Shown here: positions 9,257 to 17,508 of the stretch, in pieces
Position numbering within the stretch: position 1 is the first letter of the stretch
Layout: each line of letters starts with the position of its first letter
DNA from: Sarcina ventriculi
Lineage (GTDB): Bacteria > Bacillota > Clostridia > Clostridiales > Clostridiaceae
NCBI RefSeq assembly: GCF_900456775.1
Contig: NZ_UAUL01000007.1
Location: 62,001 to 126,000, forward strand
Direction: 5' to 3'
DNA length: 64,000 nt
Notes under the pieces: model-generated
Databases searched by the model: none
What the model saw: the letters and a program-made list of their open reading frames with translations, nothing else
What the model was told of the DNA's origin: nothing
Program-made: the position numbers and the translations under genes

Positions 9257-10210
9257 ATGATTTATTTTGAAATATGTTTATGTATATTTCTAATTCTATT
9301 TATTTTATTTGTCATATATTTTTCTATATTTATATTTAAATCCTCTATAACTCGCAAATTAAGAAATGAAAATGAAAGCTACGATTTTCTCTTAAAAAAA
9401 AGAGTTATAAATGATGATTTATATAAATCTCTAAAAAAAGAAAATATAGAAATAACATCTATTGATAATTTAAAATTATCTGCCATGTTGCTTCTAAATA
9501 AAAAACATACAAATAAATTTATAATTTTGGTTCATGGAATATCTATTGGATATATTGGATCTTTAAAATACTTTGATATATTTTTTAATAATGGATTTAA
9601 CGTACTTATTATACATCAAAGAAGGCATGGTAAAAGTGAAGGTAAATATTCTACTTATGGTTATTTTGAAAAACAAGATGTTAATCTTTGGATAAATTAT
9701 CTAGTACACAGATTTGGGAAAAATATCATTCTAGGATTACATGGTGAATCAATGGGAGCTAGTACAGTTCTTCAAACCATCCCATTAAATAACAACATAA
9801 AATTCGTAATTGAAGATTGTGGTTATTGTGACTTATATGAACTTATGAAATATGAGGTATCATGTCATGCTAATAAAATTTCTTACTACCCATTATTACT
9901 GGCTCTTAACATTACAAATTTAATTATAAAATTTAAGGCTAAATTTAGATTTCAAGATGTTAGTCCTATAAACATAGTAAAAAACACATCCATACCTATA
10001 CTATTTATTCATGGAAGCAAGGATACTTTTGTACCCTCTTATATGTGTGAAAAACTTTATAATGCTAAGACGAAAGGTCTTAAACAAATCTTTCTTGTAG
10101 ATAATGCAGCTCATGCAGAGTCCGTAATTGTCAACAAAGAACTTTATTCTAGAAAAATATCTGATTTCATTCAAAATGCTTTAAACGACACAGATAAATA
10201 TATAAGTTAA
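9257..10210 (+). CDS. membrane-anchored alpha/beta hydrolase
   Basis: A 317-residue serine hydrolase of unknown substrate, resembling the YqkD-type family of Bacillus. The first 30 residues form a hydrophobic membrane anchor (CLCIFLILFILFVIYFSIFIF), and the catalytic domain then faces one side of the membrane. The nucleophile elbow is GESMG (163-167, Ser165); Asp256 in GSKDTFVPS and His286 in NAAHAES complete the triad. An upstream in-frame extension to 9137 has no ribosome-binding site, while AAGGAGG lies just before the ATG at 9257. It is divergent to uxaB and shares that promoter region; whether it is part of the uronate regulon is not clear. Confidence 0.82.
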   Translation: MIYFEICLCIFLILFILFVIYFSIFIFKSSITRKLRNENESYDFLLKKRVINDDLYKSLKKENIEITSIDNLKLSAMLLLNKKHTNKFIILVHGISIGYIGSLKYFDIFFNNGFNVLIIHQRRHGKSEGKYSTYGYFEKQDVNLWINYLVHRFGKNIILGLHGESMGASTVLQTIPLNNNIKFVIEDCGYCDLYELMKYEVSCHANKISYYPLLLALNITNLIIKFKAKFRFQDVSPINIVKNTSIPILFIHGSKDTFVPSYMCEKLYNAKTKGLKQIFLVDNAAHAESVIVNKELYSRKISDFIQNALNDTDKYIS

Positions 10211-10221
10211 AAGTGTTTATA

Positions 10222-10263
10222 AAAAAATAGGAGATTTTTAATCAAAAATCTCCTATTTTTTTA
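10222..10263. terminator. bidirectional terminator, hydrolase / rluF
   Basis: An 18-bp perfect inverted repeat with a four-base loop, built on AATAGGAGATTTTT and its complement and flanked by A-runs on the left and T-runs on the right. It ends both converging genes; the arm overlaps the last codons of rluF. Confidence 0.9.
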
Positions 10264-11017
10264 TTTTAGAAGCCTCTTCTGTTTTTATAGAATTTGATGT
10301 AAGCCTATTTATCTCTTTTAATTCTTTTTCACTCAAATATCTCCAACTTCCTGTCTTCAAATTATCTAATTTTACATTCATTATTCTTACTCTTTCAAGT
10401 TTTATAACATTATATCCAAAATACGCACACATTCTTCTTATTTGTCGATTAAGCCCTTGAGTTAAAACTATTTTAAATTTATTTTTTCCTAATTTCTCAA
10501 CATAACATTTTTTTGTTATAGTATCTAAAACAGGTACTCCATTTGCCATTCCTCTTATAAATTTATCATTTATATTTTTATTTACAGTTACGATATATTC
10601 CTTTTCATGATTATTTCCCGCTCTTAATATTTTATTTACAATATCCCCATCATTAGTTAAAAATATCAATCCTTCTGAATCTTTATCTAATCTTCCTATA
10701 GGGAATATTCTTTTCTCATGATTTATAAAGTCTACTATATTCCCTTTTATTTTCTTTTCAGTAGTGCACGTTATTCCTCTTGGTTTGTTTAATGCTATAT
10801 AAATTAATTTATTTTCTACTTTTAATTCTTTATTATCTATTGTAACCTTTTGCCCTCTAAAAACTTTACTCCCCATAGTAGCTTTAATACCATCTACTTT
10901 CACTCTATTTTCTTCAATTAATTTATCAGCCTCTCTTCTTGAGCAAAAGCCTGTATCACTTATATACTTATTTAATCTTACTTCTTCTCTTCGTTTGTTC
11001 TCTAAACATTTATCCAT
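10253..11017 (-). CDS. rluF: 23S rRNA pseudouridine synthase RluF-type
   Basis: Converts a uridine of 23S rRNA to pseudouridine (U2604 in the E. coli enzyme). The 254-residue protein has an N-terminal S4 RNA-binding domain (about 14-60, [21 protein letters not shown]) and the RsuA/RluB/RluF catalytic domain with GRLDKDSEG (Asp111 catalytic). The segments [26 protein letters not shown] and [26 protein letters not shown] match the RluF subgroup closely, which distinguishes it from RluB and RsuA. AGAAAGG lies eight bases before the ATG. It starts 21 bp after the anti-sigma-like gene and so probably shares its transcript. Confidence 0.88.
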   Translation of the reverse strand: MDKCLENKRREEVRLNKYISDTGFCSRREADKLIEENRVKVDGIKATMGSKVFRGQKVTIDNKELKVENKLIYIALNKPRGITCTTEKKIKGNIVDFINHEKRIFPIGRLDKDSEGLIFLTNDGDIVNKILRAGNNHEKEYIVTVNKNINDKFIRGMANGVPVLDTITKKCYVEKLGKNKFKIVLTQGLNRQIRRMCAYFGYNVIKLERVRIMNVKLDNLKTGSWRYLSEKELKEINRLTSNSIKTEEASKIKK

Positions 11018-11038
11018 ATTAACAAACCTTTCTCTAGT

Positions 11039-12055
11039 TTATTTTAATATTTTTTCATTTCCAGAATTATTTATAATCACTCTTATATCATTACTTGAAT
11101 CACCATCACTATTTATACACGAAACATATTCAGAAATATTATCTATATTAGATTCTTTTAAACTCTCTCCTGTAACTATTATTTCAATTTTCCTATTATT
11201 AGGAATCATATCGAGTTCGCTCATGAAACTAAAAATATCATCTAGAGCTGAAGTTACACTTTTATTTTTCCATTTTGCTTCATTTAAAAGCAACTTTCCT
11301 TTTTCCGTAGCAGAATACCCATAAGTTATCCTATTAAAACTATTTACTGTAAACTTTATTCGTGATGTCCCTTGAATTACTATTGTAGACTTTTCTCTCC
11401 CATAAGAATAAAAACCTAAAGCCCCCACTATAAAACATAATAAAGAAATGCAAATTATTAATTTTTTATATGGTTTAAGTCCTAACTTTCTTCTCCCGCA
11501 TATATCAGCACCTATAATCTCATTTCTTTTATTTATATTAATAAATTCACCTGAACTTGTTAATATTACAGCACTATTTTTATACACTTCAAGAACAACA
11601 CCTCTATATATATCAATGTCTACATAAGTTCTTCTAGTATTATTATTTTCTAACTCTTTAAAGTTTACATCAAGATAATCATAAATGTCTACATATTTAT
11701 CATCCGAAGCTAATATAACATAAGCTAATATATAACCCCTCCACTTTATTAAAAAATCCATATTTATGTTGGTTTGTTTGGATAGTTTGTTAAAAGGTAA
11801 AGTTTTATTCTTTCTTATTAATTTTAACATTCTATCATCCTCATAAATATATAAAGCTATATTTAACAATAAATTTCTATCTCTTTGATTAATTTCTTTT
11901 CTACTTAATTTAAGCAATGATATTTTATATTTTTTTAGTTCATTTATAAAAAGGCGTATACGCTCTTTAGAAATATTTTTTCTAACCTTTCTTATATGTC
12001 TTTCCTTTGAAAAAATATATTTGTCTCTCATAAAATCTATACTTTGTGTATCCAT
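11039..12055 (-). CDS. SigI C-terminal-like / RsgI anti-sigma fusion protein
   Basis: A 338-residue membrane protein with an uncommon layout. Residues about 28-128 resemble the C-terminal DNA-binding half of the sigma factor SigI (ERIRLFINELKKYKISLLKL, then TLPFNKLSKQTNI and the WRGYILAYVILAS helix, which corresponds to the R-KYI-A-A-ILN helix of SigI). Residues about 148-190 look like the RsgI anti-sigma N-terminal domain (RGVVLEVYKNSAVILTSSGEF). One transmembrane helix follows (about 197-219), then an extracellular region with the RsgI-type TVNSFNRITYGY segment. In Bacillus and cellulolytic clostridia sigI and rsgI are separate neighbouring genes; no sigma region 2 is seen here or beside it. 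The neighbours are a sortase upstream and rluF downstream. Function as a surface-sensing regulator is inference. Confidence 0.7.
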   Translation of the reverse strand: MDTQSIDFMRDKYIFSKERHIRKVRKNISKERIRLFINELKKYKISLLKLSRKEINQRDRNLLLNIALYIYEDDRMLKLIRKNKTLPFNKLSKQTNINMDFLIKWRGYILAYVILASDDKYVDIYDYLDVNFKELENNNTRRTYVDIDIYRGVVLEVYKNSAVILTSSGEFININKRNEIIGADICGRRKLGLKPYKKLIICISLLCFIVGALGFYSYGREKSTIVIQGTSRIKFTVNSFNRITYGYSATEKGKLLLNEAKWKNKSVTSALDDIFSFMSELDMIPNNRKIEIIVTGESLKESNIDNISEYVSCINSDGDSSNDIRVIINNSGNEKILK

Positions 12056-12084
12056 AAATATTTAATCCCCCATTTAACCCTTTG

Positions 12085-12651
12085 TTATTTCAATCTTCCT
12101 CTTATTATCAACCTATTCTTGCTGTCTAATGTACAAGTAACTATTGTTACAATAGATTCATTTTCAGTATTATCTAATATATAAGTTTCATCTGGAGTGA
12201 CTACAAAACTTGAATTTACTAAATATATATATTCTTTATTTTTATAAGTAAATATAATTTCATCTCCATTTTCCAATTTATCTATTTCTTTAAATGGTTG
12301 ACCATAATTAGACGTTCTGTGCCCTGCAATACATAAATTACCCACCTCACCTGGCATAACACTATCTTTAAAATGCCCCACAAGATATTTTATATTTTCT
12401 TTTTCTACCCCCTCAACTACAGCTATCTCCAAATTTATTTTTGGTATATTTAAAACTGCCATAGGCTTATCCACATTATTCTCTATCTCAACTTGCTCAT
12501 CATCTTCATCATAAGAATTTAAATTTTTAAAACTTTCTAAACTATCCTGTTGTCTTTTATAAGTATCATATTTCATAAAAATAGTAACTGAAATTAACAA
12601 AATACCTATACCCATAAAAATAATGCCAATCACGTTTTTTAATTTATACAT
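12085..12651 (-). CDS. srtD: class D sortase
   Basis: A transpeptidase that cuts a sorting signal and joins the protein to the cell wall or another acceptor. The 188-residue protein has an N-terminal membrane anchor (about 6-27), a linker, and a sortase barrel with the catalytic triad His111 (AGHRT), Cys173 (IVTCT) and Arg180 (NRLIIRG). Its size and N-terminal anchor fit class D; C. perfringens is known to have such an enzyme. No LPxTG-type substrate gene lies in the window. It starts 29 bp upstream of the SigI/RsgI-like fusion gene and is co-directional, suggesting shared expression. The GGGAG is about 13 bases from the ATG, rather far. Confidence 0.85.
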   Translation of the reverse strand: MYKLKNVIGIIFMGIGILLISVTIFMKYDTYKRQQDSLESFKNLNSYDEDDEQVEIENNVDKPMAVLNIPKINLEIAVVEGVEKENIKYLVGHFKDSVMPGEVGNLCIAGHRTSNYGQPFKEIDKLENGDEIIFTYKNKEYIYLVNSSFVVTPDETYILDNTENESIVTIVTCTLDSKNRLIIRGRLK

Positions 12652-12766
12652 AAAACATAAAATTCTCCCTTTCTAAAATTAAATTAATATTATATATTTA
12701 TATTATACATTTATATTAAGTTCTTGAAAATTGAAATAATGTAAAATTTTAAAAGAGGTGATTTTT

Positions 12767-13240
12767 TTGAGAATAGGAATGGGCTATGATGTTCATAAAC
12801 TTACAGAAAATAGAGATTTAATAATTGGCGGCGTTAATATTCCTTATGACAAAGGGCTTTTAGGGCATTCAGATGCTGATGTCTTACTTCATGCAATTAT
12901 GGATAGTCTTTTAGGTGCAGCTGCCCTAGGAGACATAGGTAAGCATTTTCCAGATACTGACCAAAAGTATAAAGGAATAAGTAGCATAAAGCTATTAACT
13001 TATGTAGGTGAATTACTTAAAAAAAATAACTTTGAAATATTAAACATAGATTCTACAATTATTGCACAAGCACCTAAAATGGCGCCTCACATAACCACCA
13101 TGAGAGAGAATATATCAAACGCTCTTAATATAGATATGAATCAAATAAATGTAAAAGCAACAACAGAAGAGGGTTTAGGGTTTACTGGTAAAAAAGAAGG
13201 TATTTCTTCACAAAGTATCTGTCTTTTACTAAAAAAATAA
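12767..13240 (+). CDS. ispF: 2-C-methyl-D-erythritol 2,4-cyclodiphosphate synthase
   Basis: Forms the cyclic diphosphate intermediate of the non-mevalonate (MEP) isoprenoid pathway. The 157-residue protein is standard length; Asp8 and His10 (GYDVH) and His42 ([12 protein letters not shown]) are the metal ligands, followed by [11 protein letters not shown] and [12 protein letters not shown]. The start is set at TTG 12767, giving the family N-terminus [10 protein letters not shown] and leaving AGAGGTG as ribosome-binding site. The GTG at 12758 lies inside that site and is rejected. It is a single gene between divergent srtD and the convergent NhaC-type transporter; no other MEP genes are near. 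Confidence 0.95.
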   Translation: MRIGMGYDVHKLTENRDLIIGGVNIPYDKGLLGHSDADVLLHAIMDSLLGAAALGDIGKHFPDTDQKYKGISSIKLLTYVGELLKKNNFEILNIDSTIIAQAPKMAPHITTMRENISNALNIDMNQINVKATTEEGLGFTGKKEGISSQSICLLLKK

Positions 13241-13318
13241 TAATTTCTTAACCTTTAATATTAAAATAATATATTGCAAAGTAAAAAATTTTTACTTTTT
13301 AGCACATTATCTTAAAAT

Positions 13319-13361
13319 AAAAAAGGGATTATATCAAACATTTGATACAATCCCTTTTTAG
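13319..13361. terminator. bidirectional terminator, ispF / transporter
   Basis: Inverted repeat with AAAAGGGATT and AATCCCTTTT arms extended by ATCAAA/TTTGAT around a short loop, with A-run left and T-run right. It separates the convergent ispF and NhaC-family genes. Confidence 0.85.
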
Positions 13362-13362
13362 T

Positions 13363-14670
13363 TTATGCTAATTCTTTTTTAAGAACACTTGCCTTACTTC
13401 TTGATTTGAATACAGTAATAAATATCACTGCACAAATCCCCATTAAATATGGATAGAAAAGATATTTCATTATTTCTATTGGAGATACAGAAGCTATTGC
13501 TGCTGCTGATAAAAGTTGTGCTCCATATGGTATAACTCCTTGCATTGCACAAGAGAACATATCTAGTATCCCTGCAATTCTTGTAGATTCTAAACCATAT
13601 TTATTTGATATATTTTTAGCTATTGGACCTACCGTAACTATTGCTATTGTATTGTTAGCTGTACACGCATCAACAATTCCAACTAAAGCTCCAATTCCAA
13701 GTTCTGCTCCAGTTTTTGTTTTTATTCTGCTTGTTATTAAATTTAATATAAAATCTATTCCACCATTTTCTTTAACTACATTTACTATACCTCCTATTAA
13801 AAGAGCAATTATAATTGTCTCACTCATTCCTGATATACCAGAAGATACAGAATCTAAAAATGTATTTATAGTTAAAGAATTTGTTAAAAAGCCTATTCCT
13901 GAAGCTAATACAATTCCACCTGTTAACACCATTATTACATTAACACCTAACAATGCTGCTACTAAAATACCTAAATAAGGTATAACTTTTATAAGATTGT
14001 AATCATAAGAAGCAGATGCAACTTGCGCCCCATTTCCTAAAACAATATAAACTATAATAGCTATAATAGCTGCAGGTAAAACAACTTTAAAATTAGTTTT
14101 AAATTTATCCTTCATTTCACAACCTTGAGTTTTTGTTGCCGCAATTGTTGTATCAGAAATCATTGATAGGTTATCTCCAAACATAGCTCCTCCAACTACT
14201 GCACCAACTATTAAAGGAGTAGCAAGTCCTGTTTTAGCTGCTATTTCAACAGCTATTGGAGCAACAGCCGCGATTGTCCCCATAGATGTACCTAAAGATA
14301 TGGCAATGAAAGCCGAAATAACAAATATCCCTGCAACTAAGATATTGCTTGGAATAACTGTAAGCCCTAAATTTACTGTAGCTTCAACAGCACCCATTGA
14401 TTTTGCAACTTGAGCAAAAATTCCAGCTAAAATAAATATAAACACCATTAAGATAATATCTAAATGTCCAGCACCCTTGCAAAATGTTTCTAAACTATTA
14501 TTAAAACCTTTTTTTCTATTCATGAAAATAGCTACAACTGCTGCAATTATTCCTGGAACCAAAACAGACATAGCATAAAAATCATTTAATAATATACCTC
14601 CTCCTAAATATATAGCCATAAAAAGAATTAATGGCAATAATGCTAAGGCATTTCCCTTACTTTTTTCCAT
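13363..14670 (-). CDS. NhaC-family transporter, probable methionine carrier
   Basis: A 435-residue polytopic membrane protein of the NhaC Na+/H+ antiporter superfamily, with about ten to twelve hydrophobic helices and family segments such as SLGTSMGTIAAVAPIA and GAMFGDNLSMISDTTIAAT. Family membership alone would suggest an ion antiporter, but the gene sits directly under a SAM-I riboswitch with terminator. NhaC-like carriers under S-box control have been predicted by comparative genomics to be methionine transporters (named MetT). I therefore favour methionine or precursor uptake, with Na+ or H+ coupling. The assignment rests on the riboswitch rather than on any residue. AGGGAG precedes the ATG. 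Confidence 0.75.
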   Translation of the reverse strand: MEKSKGNALALLPLILFMAIYLGGGILLNDFYAMSVLVPGIIAAVVAIFMNRKKGFNNSLETFCKGAGHLDIILMVFIFILAGIFAQVAKSMGAVEATVNLGLTVIPSNILVAGIFVISAFIAISLGTSMGTIAAVAPIAVEIAAKTGLATPLIVGAVVGGAMFGDNLSMISDTTIAATKTQGCEMKDKFKTNFKVVLPAAIIAIIVYIVLGNGAQVASASYDYNLIKVIPYLGILVAALLGVNVIMVLTGGIVLASGIGFLTNSLTINTFLDSVSSGISGMSETIIIALLIGGIVNVVKENGGIDFILNLITSRIKTKTGAELGIGALVGIVDACTANNTIAIVTVGPIAKNISNKYGLESTRIAGILDMFSCAMQGVIPYGAQLLSAAAIASVSPIEIMKYLFYPYLMGICAVIFITVFKSRSKASVLKKELA

Positions 14671-14765
14671 TTAAAATCACTCCCTAAAATAATTAAACCA
14701 AATAATCTTAAAAGCAGTAAACCTAAGTTAACAAAGTTTCAAACCTTATAATAGCATTTATAAAA

Positions 14766-14960
14766 CAAAAAAACTTCTGCCGATTTAGACAGAAGCTACA
14801 TATACGTGTTTATCACTTATCTCTCAGTTAAATCTGCAGGAATTAGCACCACTATATTTTAATATTACTAATAAAAGCCTAAATACACTTATTAAAAGCA
14901 AATTAATAATATTGGTTGCTGGGCTTCACAGGGCCAGTCCCTCCGCCTCTCTTGATAAGA
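14766..14960 (-). ncRNA. SAM-I riboswitch (S-box) with terminator
   Basis: On the minus strand the aptamer runs from about 14960 to 14816: it starts CTTATCAAGAG, has the core GGAGGGACTGGCCC and the GAAGCCCAGCAACC block, and closes with GAGAGATAAG, which pairs with the 5' CTTATC. This is followed by a terminator, CTTCTGTC and GGCAGAAG stem (14774-14795 with one G-U) and seven T residues. SAM binding is known to favour the terminator in this class, so the downstream transporter should be off when SAM is plentiful. Confidence 0.95.
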
Positions 14961-14978
14961 ATTATTCGATTTTTATTT

Positions 14979-15007
14979 ATATTAACATCTATTATAAAAT
15001 TTGTCAA
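14979..15007 (-). promoter_or_regulatory. promoter of the SAM-riboswitch transcript
   Basis: TTGACA (15002-15007), 17-bp spacer, TAATAT (14979-14984), facing the riboswitch, with the expected transcript start a few bases before the aptamer. Confidence 0.75.
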
Positions 15008-15050
15008 GTATAAATTTATATGTATTTTCTACATTTTATTAAACTTTTTT

Positions 15051-15884
15051 CTAAATATCTTTTAAAAATTTTTCTAAAATTATTCCTTGATTTTTAGGAT
15101 AATTAAGTTTAGAACTATTTTTAATTACTTTTTGTAGAAAATCACAAGCTTTTTTTACAGATTCCTCAAAAGATTTGTGTTGCATCATTGAGCCTATTAC
15201 AATCGAAGTAAATGCATCCCCAGTTCCAGAGTAAGAAGCATTTATCCTTTTGTTTTTTATTTTAATAATCTTCCTTTCTTCTTTATCATAAGCTATAGTA
15301 TTTATATACTCCTTATTATACTCATTTACTACACTAGTTATGATAACTTTTTTTATCCCTAATTTACTAAGTTCTATAGCATATTCTTCAACTTCTTCAT
15401 TTGTGAAAAACTCTTTATATTCTTTTCCAAGTAAAAAACAAGCCTCTGTTATATTAGGTGTTATAATATCAGAAAATGCTATAAGCTTTTTCATACTTTC
15501 TACCATCTTAGTATCTATTCCAGTATAAAGTTTCCCATTATCCCCCATAACAGGATCAACAACTACAAGTGTATCATTTTTTTTAAAACTTCTTATAAAA
15601 TCAATTACAAAATCAACTTGATTAGAGTTTCCTAAATACCCACTATAAATACATTGAAAATTTACCCCTAAACTTTCCCAATGTTTTTTGGCCTCTTCCA
15701 TAAAACCACTCAAATCAACAAAAGCCGGTTTGCCAAATCCACCTGTATGTGTAGATAAAATAGCCGTTGGCATAGGACAAACTTCATTTCCCATAACAGA
15801 TAAAATAGGTATTATTGTAGTTAATGATGCTTTCCCAAAACAAGACATATCATGTATGGCTGCAATTCTTTTTATATAATTCAT
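15051..15884 (-). CDS. pdxK: pyridoxamine/pyridoxal kinase
   Basis: Phosphorylates vitamin B6 vitamers to feed PLP salvage. The 277-residue protein belongs to the PdxK/PdxY branch of the ribokinase superfamily: the N-terminal AIHDMSCFGKASLTTIIPIL and STHTGGFGKP segments are typical of the clostridial pyridoxamine kinase, VVDPVMGDNGKLY is the middle motif, and GTGDAF (220-225) carries the catalytic Asp223. Ribosome-binding site is weak. It lies alone between the tRNA operon terminator and the SAM-I promoter, so it is probably a single-gene transcript. Confidence 0.88.
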   Translation of the reverse strand: MNYIKRIAAIHDMSCFGKASLTTIIPILSVMGNEVCPMPTAILSTHTGGFGKPAFVDLSGFMEEAKKHWESLGVNFQCIYSGYLGNSNQVDFVIDFIRSFKKNDTLVVVDPVMGDNGKLYTGIDTKMVESMKKLIAFSDIITPNITEACFLLGKEYKEFFTNEEVEEYAIELSKLGIKKVIITSVVNEYNKEYINTIAYDKEERKIIKIKNKRINASYSGTGDAFTSIVIGSMMQHKSFEESVKKACDFLQKVIKNSSKLNYPKNQGIILEKFLKDI

Positions 15885-15944
15885 ATTTTTTACTCTAGCC
15901 TTATTTTAGACAATCCTTTCTTACATATTTTCATTTTTATATAA

Positions 15945-15978
15945 CAAAAACAGTTTGATAAGCTATTATCAAACTGTT
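15945..15978 (-). terminator. terminator of the seven-gene tRNA operon
   Basis: Twelve-base perfect stem, ACAGTTTGATAA with TTATCAAACTGT and a four-base loop, followed on the minus strand by TTTTTGTT. It lies eight bases beyond the last tRNA-Gly. Confidence 0.9.
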
Positions 15979-15985
15979 CTTTATT

Positions 15986-16059
15986 TGGAGCGGGTACTGA
16001 GAATCGAACTCAGGTGTTCAGCTTGGAAGGCTGACATTCTACCATTGAACTACACCCGC
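15986..16059 (-). tRNA. tRNA-Gly (anticodon TCC), copy 3
   Basis: 74 bases including an encoded CCA; acceptor GCGGGTG with TACCCGC, anticodon loop CTTCCAA. T-arm CTGAG-TTCGATT-CTCAG is identical to the middle copy and differs from the first copy. Confidence 0.97.
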
Positions 16060-16062
16060 ATA

Positions 16063-16138
16063 TGGTGCATCATCAGGGGATCGAACCCTGGACACCCTGA
16101 TTAAGAGTCAGGTGCTCTACCAACTGAGCTAATAATGC
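16063..16138 (-). tRNA. tRNA-Lys (anticodon CTT), copy 2
   Basis: 76 bases with encoded CCA; acceptor GCATTAT with ATGATGC, anticodon loop CTCTTAA. Identical to the copy at 16239. Confidence 0.97.
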
Positions 16139-16161
16139 ACAAAACTGTTTTTAATTTTTAA

Positions 16162-16235
16162 TGGAGCGGGTACTGAGAATCGAACTCAGGTGTTCAGCTT
16201 GGAAGGCTGACATTCTACCATTGAACTATACCCGC
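16162..16235 (-). tRNA. tRNA-Gly (anticodon TCC), copy 2
   Basis: 74 bases with encoded CCA. Differs from the copy at 15986 in one acceptor base (GCGGGTA, which restores a Watson-Crick pair in place of G-U). Confidence 0.97.
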
Positions 16236-16238
16236 ATA

Positions 16239-16314
16239 TGGTGCATCATCAGGGGATCGAACCCTGGACACCCTGATTAAGAGTCAGGTGCTCTACCAAC
16301 TGAGCTAATAATGC
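16239..16314 (-). tRNA. tRNA-Lys (anticodon CTT), copy 1
   Basis: 76 bases with encoded CCA; same sequence as the copy at 16063, three bases from the neighbouring tRNA-Gly, same spacing as in the other pair. Confidence 0.97.
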
Positions 16315-16336
16315 ACAAAACTGTTTTTAATTTTAA

Positions 16337-16410
16337 TGGAGCGGGTACCGGGAATCGAACCCGGGTGTTCAGCTTGGAAGGCTGACATTCTACCATTGAA
16401 CTACACCCGC
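16337..16410 (-). tRNA. tRNA-Gly (anticodon TCC), copy 1
   Basis: 74 bases with encoded CCA. Its T-arm (CCCGG-TTCGATT-CCCGG) is GC-rich and differs from the two downstream Gly copies, so it is the older or diverged member of the three. Confidence 0.97.
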
Positions 16411-16411
16411 A

Positions 16412-16486
16412 TGGCTGGGATAGCAGGATTCGAACCTACGAATAACGGAGTCAAAGTCCGTTGCCTTACCGCTTGGCGATATCCCA
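16412..16486 (-). tRNA. tRNA-Gln (anticodon TTG)
   Basis: 75 bases with encoded CCA; acceptor TGGGATA with TATCCCA, anticodon stem-loop CGGACTTTGACTCCG. Confidence 0.97.
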
Positions 16487-16489
16487 AAA

Positions 16490-16566
<77 letters not shown>

Positions 16567-16592
16567 ACGTTTTTGCTTGTACGTTTTTCAAC

Positions 16593-16631
16593 GACAAGAT
16601 AAATTATATAACATGTAATTTATCTTGTCAA
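16593..16631 (-). promoter_or_regulatory. tRNA operon promoter enclosed by a 14-bp-armed palindrome
   Basis: Perfect sigma-A promoter: TTGACA (16626-16631), 17-bp spacer, TATAAT (16603-16608). The same bases form a perfect inverted repeat: left arm GACAAGATAAATTA (16593-16606), nine-base centre, right arm TAATTTATCTTGTC (16616-16629). The arms cover both promoter hexamers, as an operator for a dimeric repressor would. No regulator is obvious nearby. Confidence 0.75.
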
Positions 16632-16674
16632 TACATTTTATTATTTTTATTTTATATATACAACATGATAAATA

Positions 16675-17346
16675 TTAAATTATTTCCTTTAGTTCTTTGA
16701 ATAAATATTGCTTTAACTGTTCTCCTTTTTGCCTATCCTTACTTGCCTGCTCACAAAAATTTAACCATTCATCTCTAGTCATAGACGTTTCTTGTTTAAA
16801 ACATTCCGTATAATTCGTCTGAGAAATCGTTTTTATAACAAATTTACCTAATTCCTTAGAAGTAAAAAATGCTTTCATATATAAAAACGAATTAGCATCA
16901 CCTATCCAATTAGAGTTAAATTTACTACAAAAACTTATAATTTTTCTATGACAATCTTCATTTTTAAATCTCCATAATTTTTTAATTTCCTCTATATCGC
17001 CTTCTATATATTTTCTTTCATCATCTGTAACTTTATTCTTTATCACCGCATCATTAAGTATAGAATCTACTGTTGCTATCGGAATTTTAGTAATAGTTTT
17101 TTCTCTTCCATAAATCCACATATAATAAGCTTGTGGCAAAAAGCAATACTGTACATATCCCAAAAAAGCATCTATATTTGGAGCAGGCACCCATCCACTT
17201 TCTACCCCAGATTTTTTAGTGAAAATAGTATAATGGAGATATATAGTTTTATCTGTTACATAGTCATATCTAAACACCCTTTCTCTTAAAGTTTTATTCT
17301 TTCGTATAAAAGGCTCCCAATAAGATATAGAATTATAATTTTTCAC
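16675..17346 (-). CDS. hypothetical protein between tRNA operons
   Basis: I do not recognise this 223-residue protein. It is soluble in appearance, rich in aromatic and basic residues (SYWEPFIRKNKTLRERVF, YYMWIYGREKTI, WNSN-like IGDANSFLYMKAFF), with no signal peptide or membrane helix and no catalytic motif I can name. The start is set at GTG 17346 because GGGGGAG lies five bases ahead of it; the in-frame ATG at 17376 has no such site. It ends about 45 bp before the tRNA promoter region and stands divergent to the HNH gene. Codon use looks like its neighbours. Confidence 0.65.
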   Translation of the reverse strand: MKNYNSISYWEPFIRKNKTLRERVFRYDYVTDKTIYLHYTIFTKKSGVESGWVPAPNIDAFLGYVQYCFLPQAYYMWIYGREKTITKIPIATVDSILNDAVIKNKVTDDERKYIEGDIEEIKKLWRFKNEDCHRKIISFCSKFNSNWIGDANSFLYMKAFFTSKELGKFVIKTISQTNYTECFKQETSMTRDEWLNFCEQASKDRQKGEQLKQYLFKELKEII

Positions 17347-17508
17347 AAACTCTCCCCCTATATATAATAAAATCACTATTTACTTCCATAAACTTAATAA
17401 AAACACCTTTAATTATTTCTATTAATTATAATAATTTATTGATTCAGTTTATTCTTTATGATAGTTTATATATATATTTATTTTTTATATTTATTTAGAG
17501 GTGATTAT

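Larger units (their letters stand above)
15986..16336. repeat. tandem duplication of a tRNA Gly-Lys unit
   Basis: Two units of about 176 bp (starting 15986 and 16162), each holding tRNA-Gly(TCC), tRNA-Lys(CTT) and the spacer ACAAAACTGTTTTTAATTTT, lie head to tail. They are nearly identical, including the spacer, which points to a recent duplication. The spacer also separates the second unit from the first Gly copy. Confidence 0.9.

Noticed and set aside
15986-16410. Direct repeats that could look like a CRISPR array
   Set aside because: The repeated units are intact tRNA genes with cloverleaf folds; there are no short repeats with unique spacers.
17458-17508. N-terminal hydrophobic extension of the HNH protein
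   Set aside because: There is no ribosome-binding site before the ATG at 17458, whereas AGAGGTG precedes the TTG at 17509, and the HNH domain starts directly after it.
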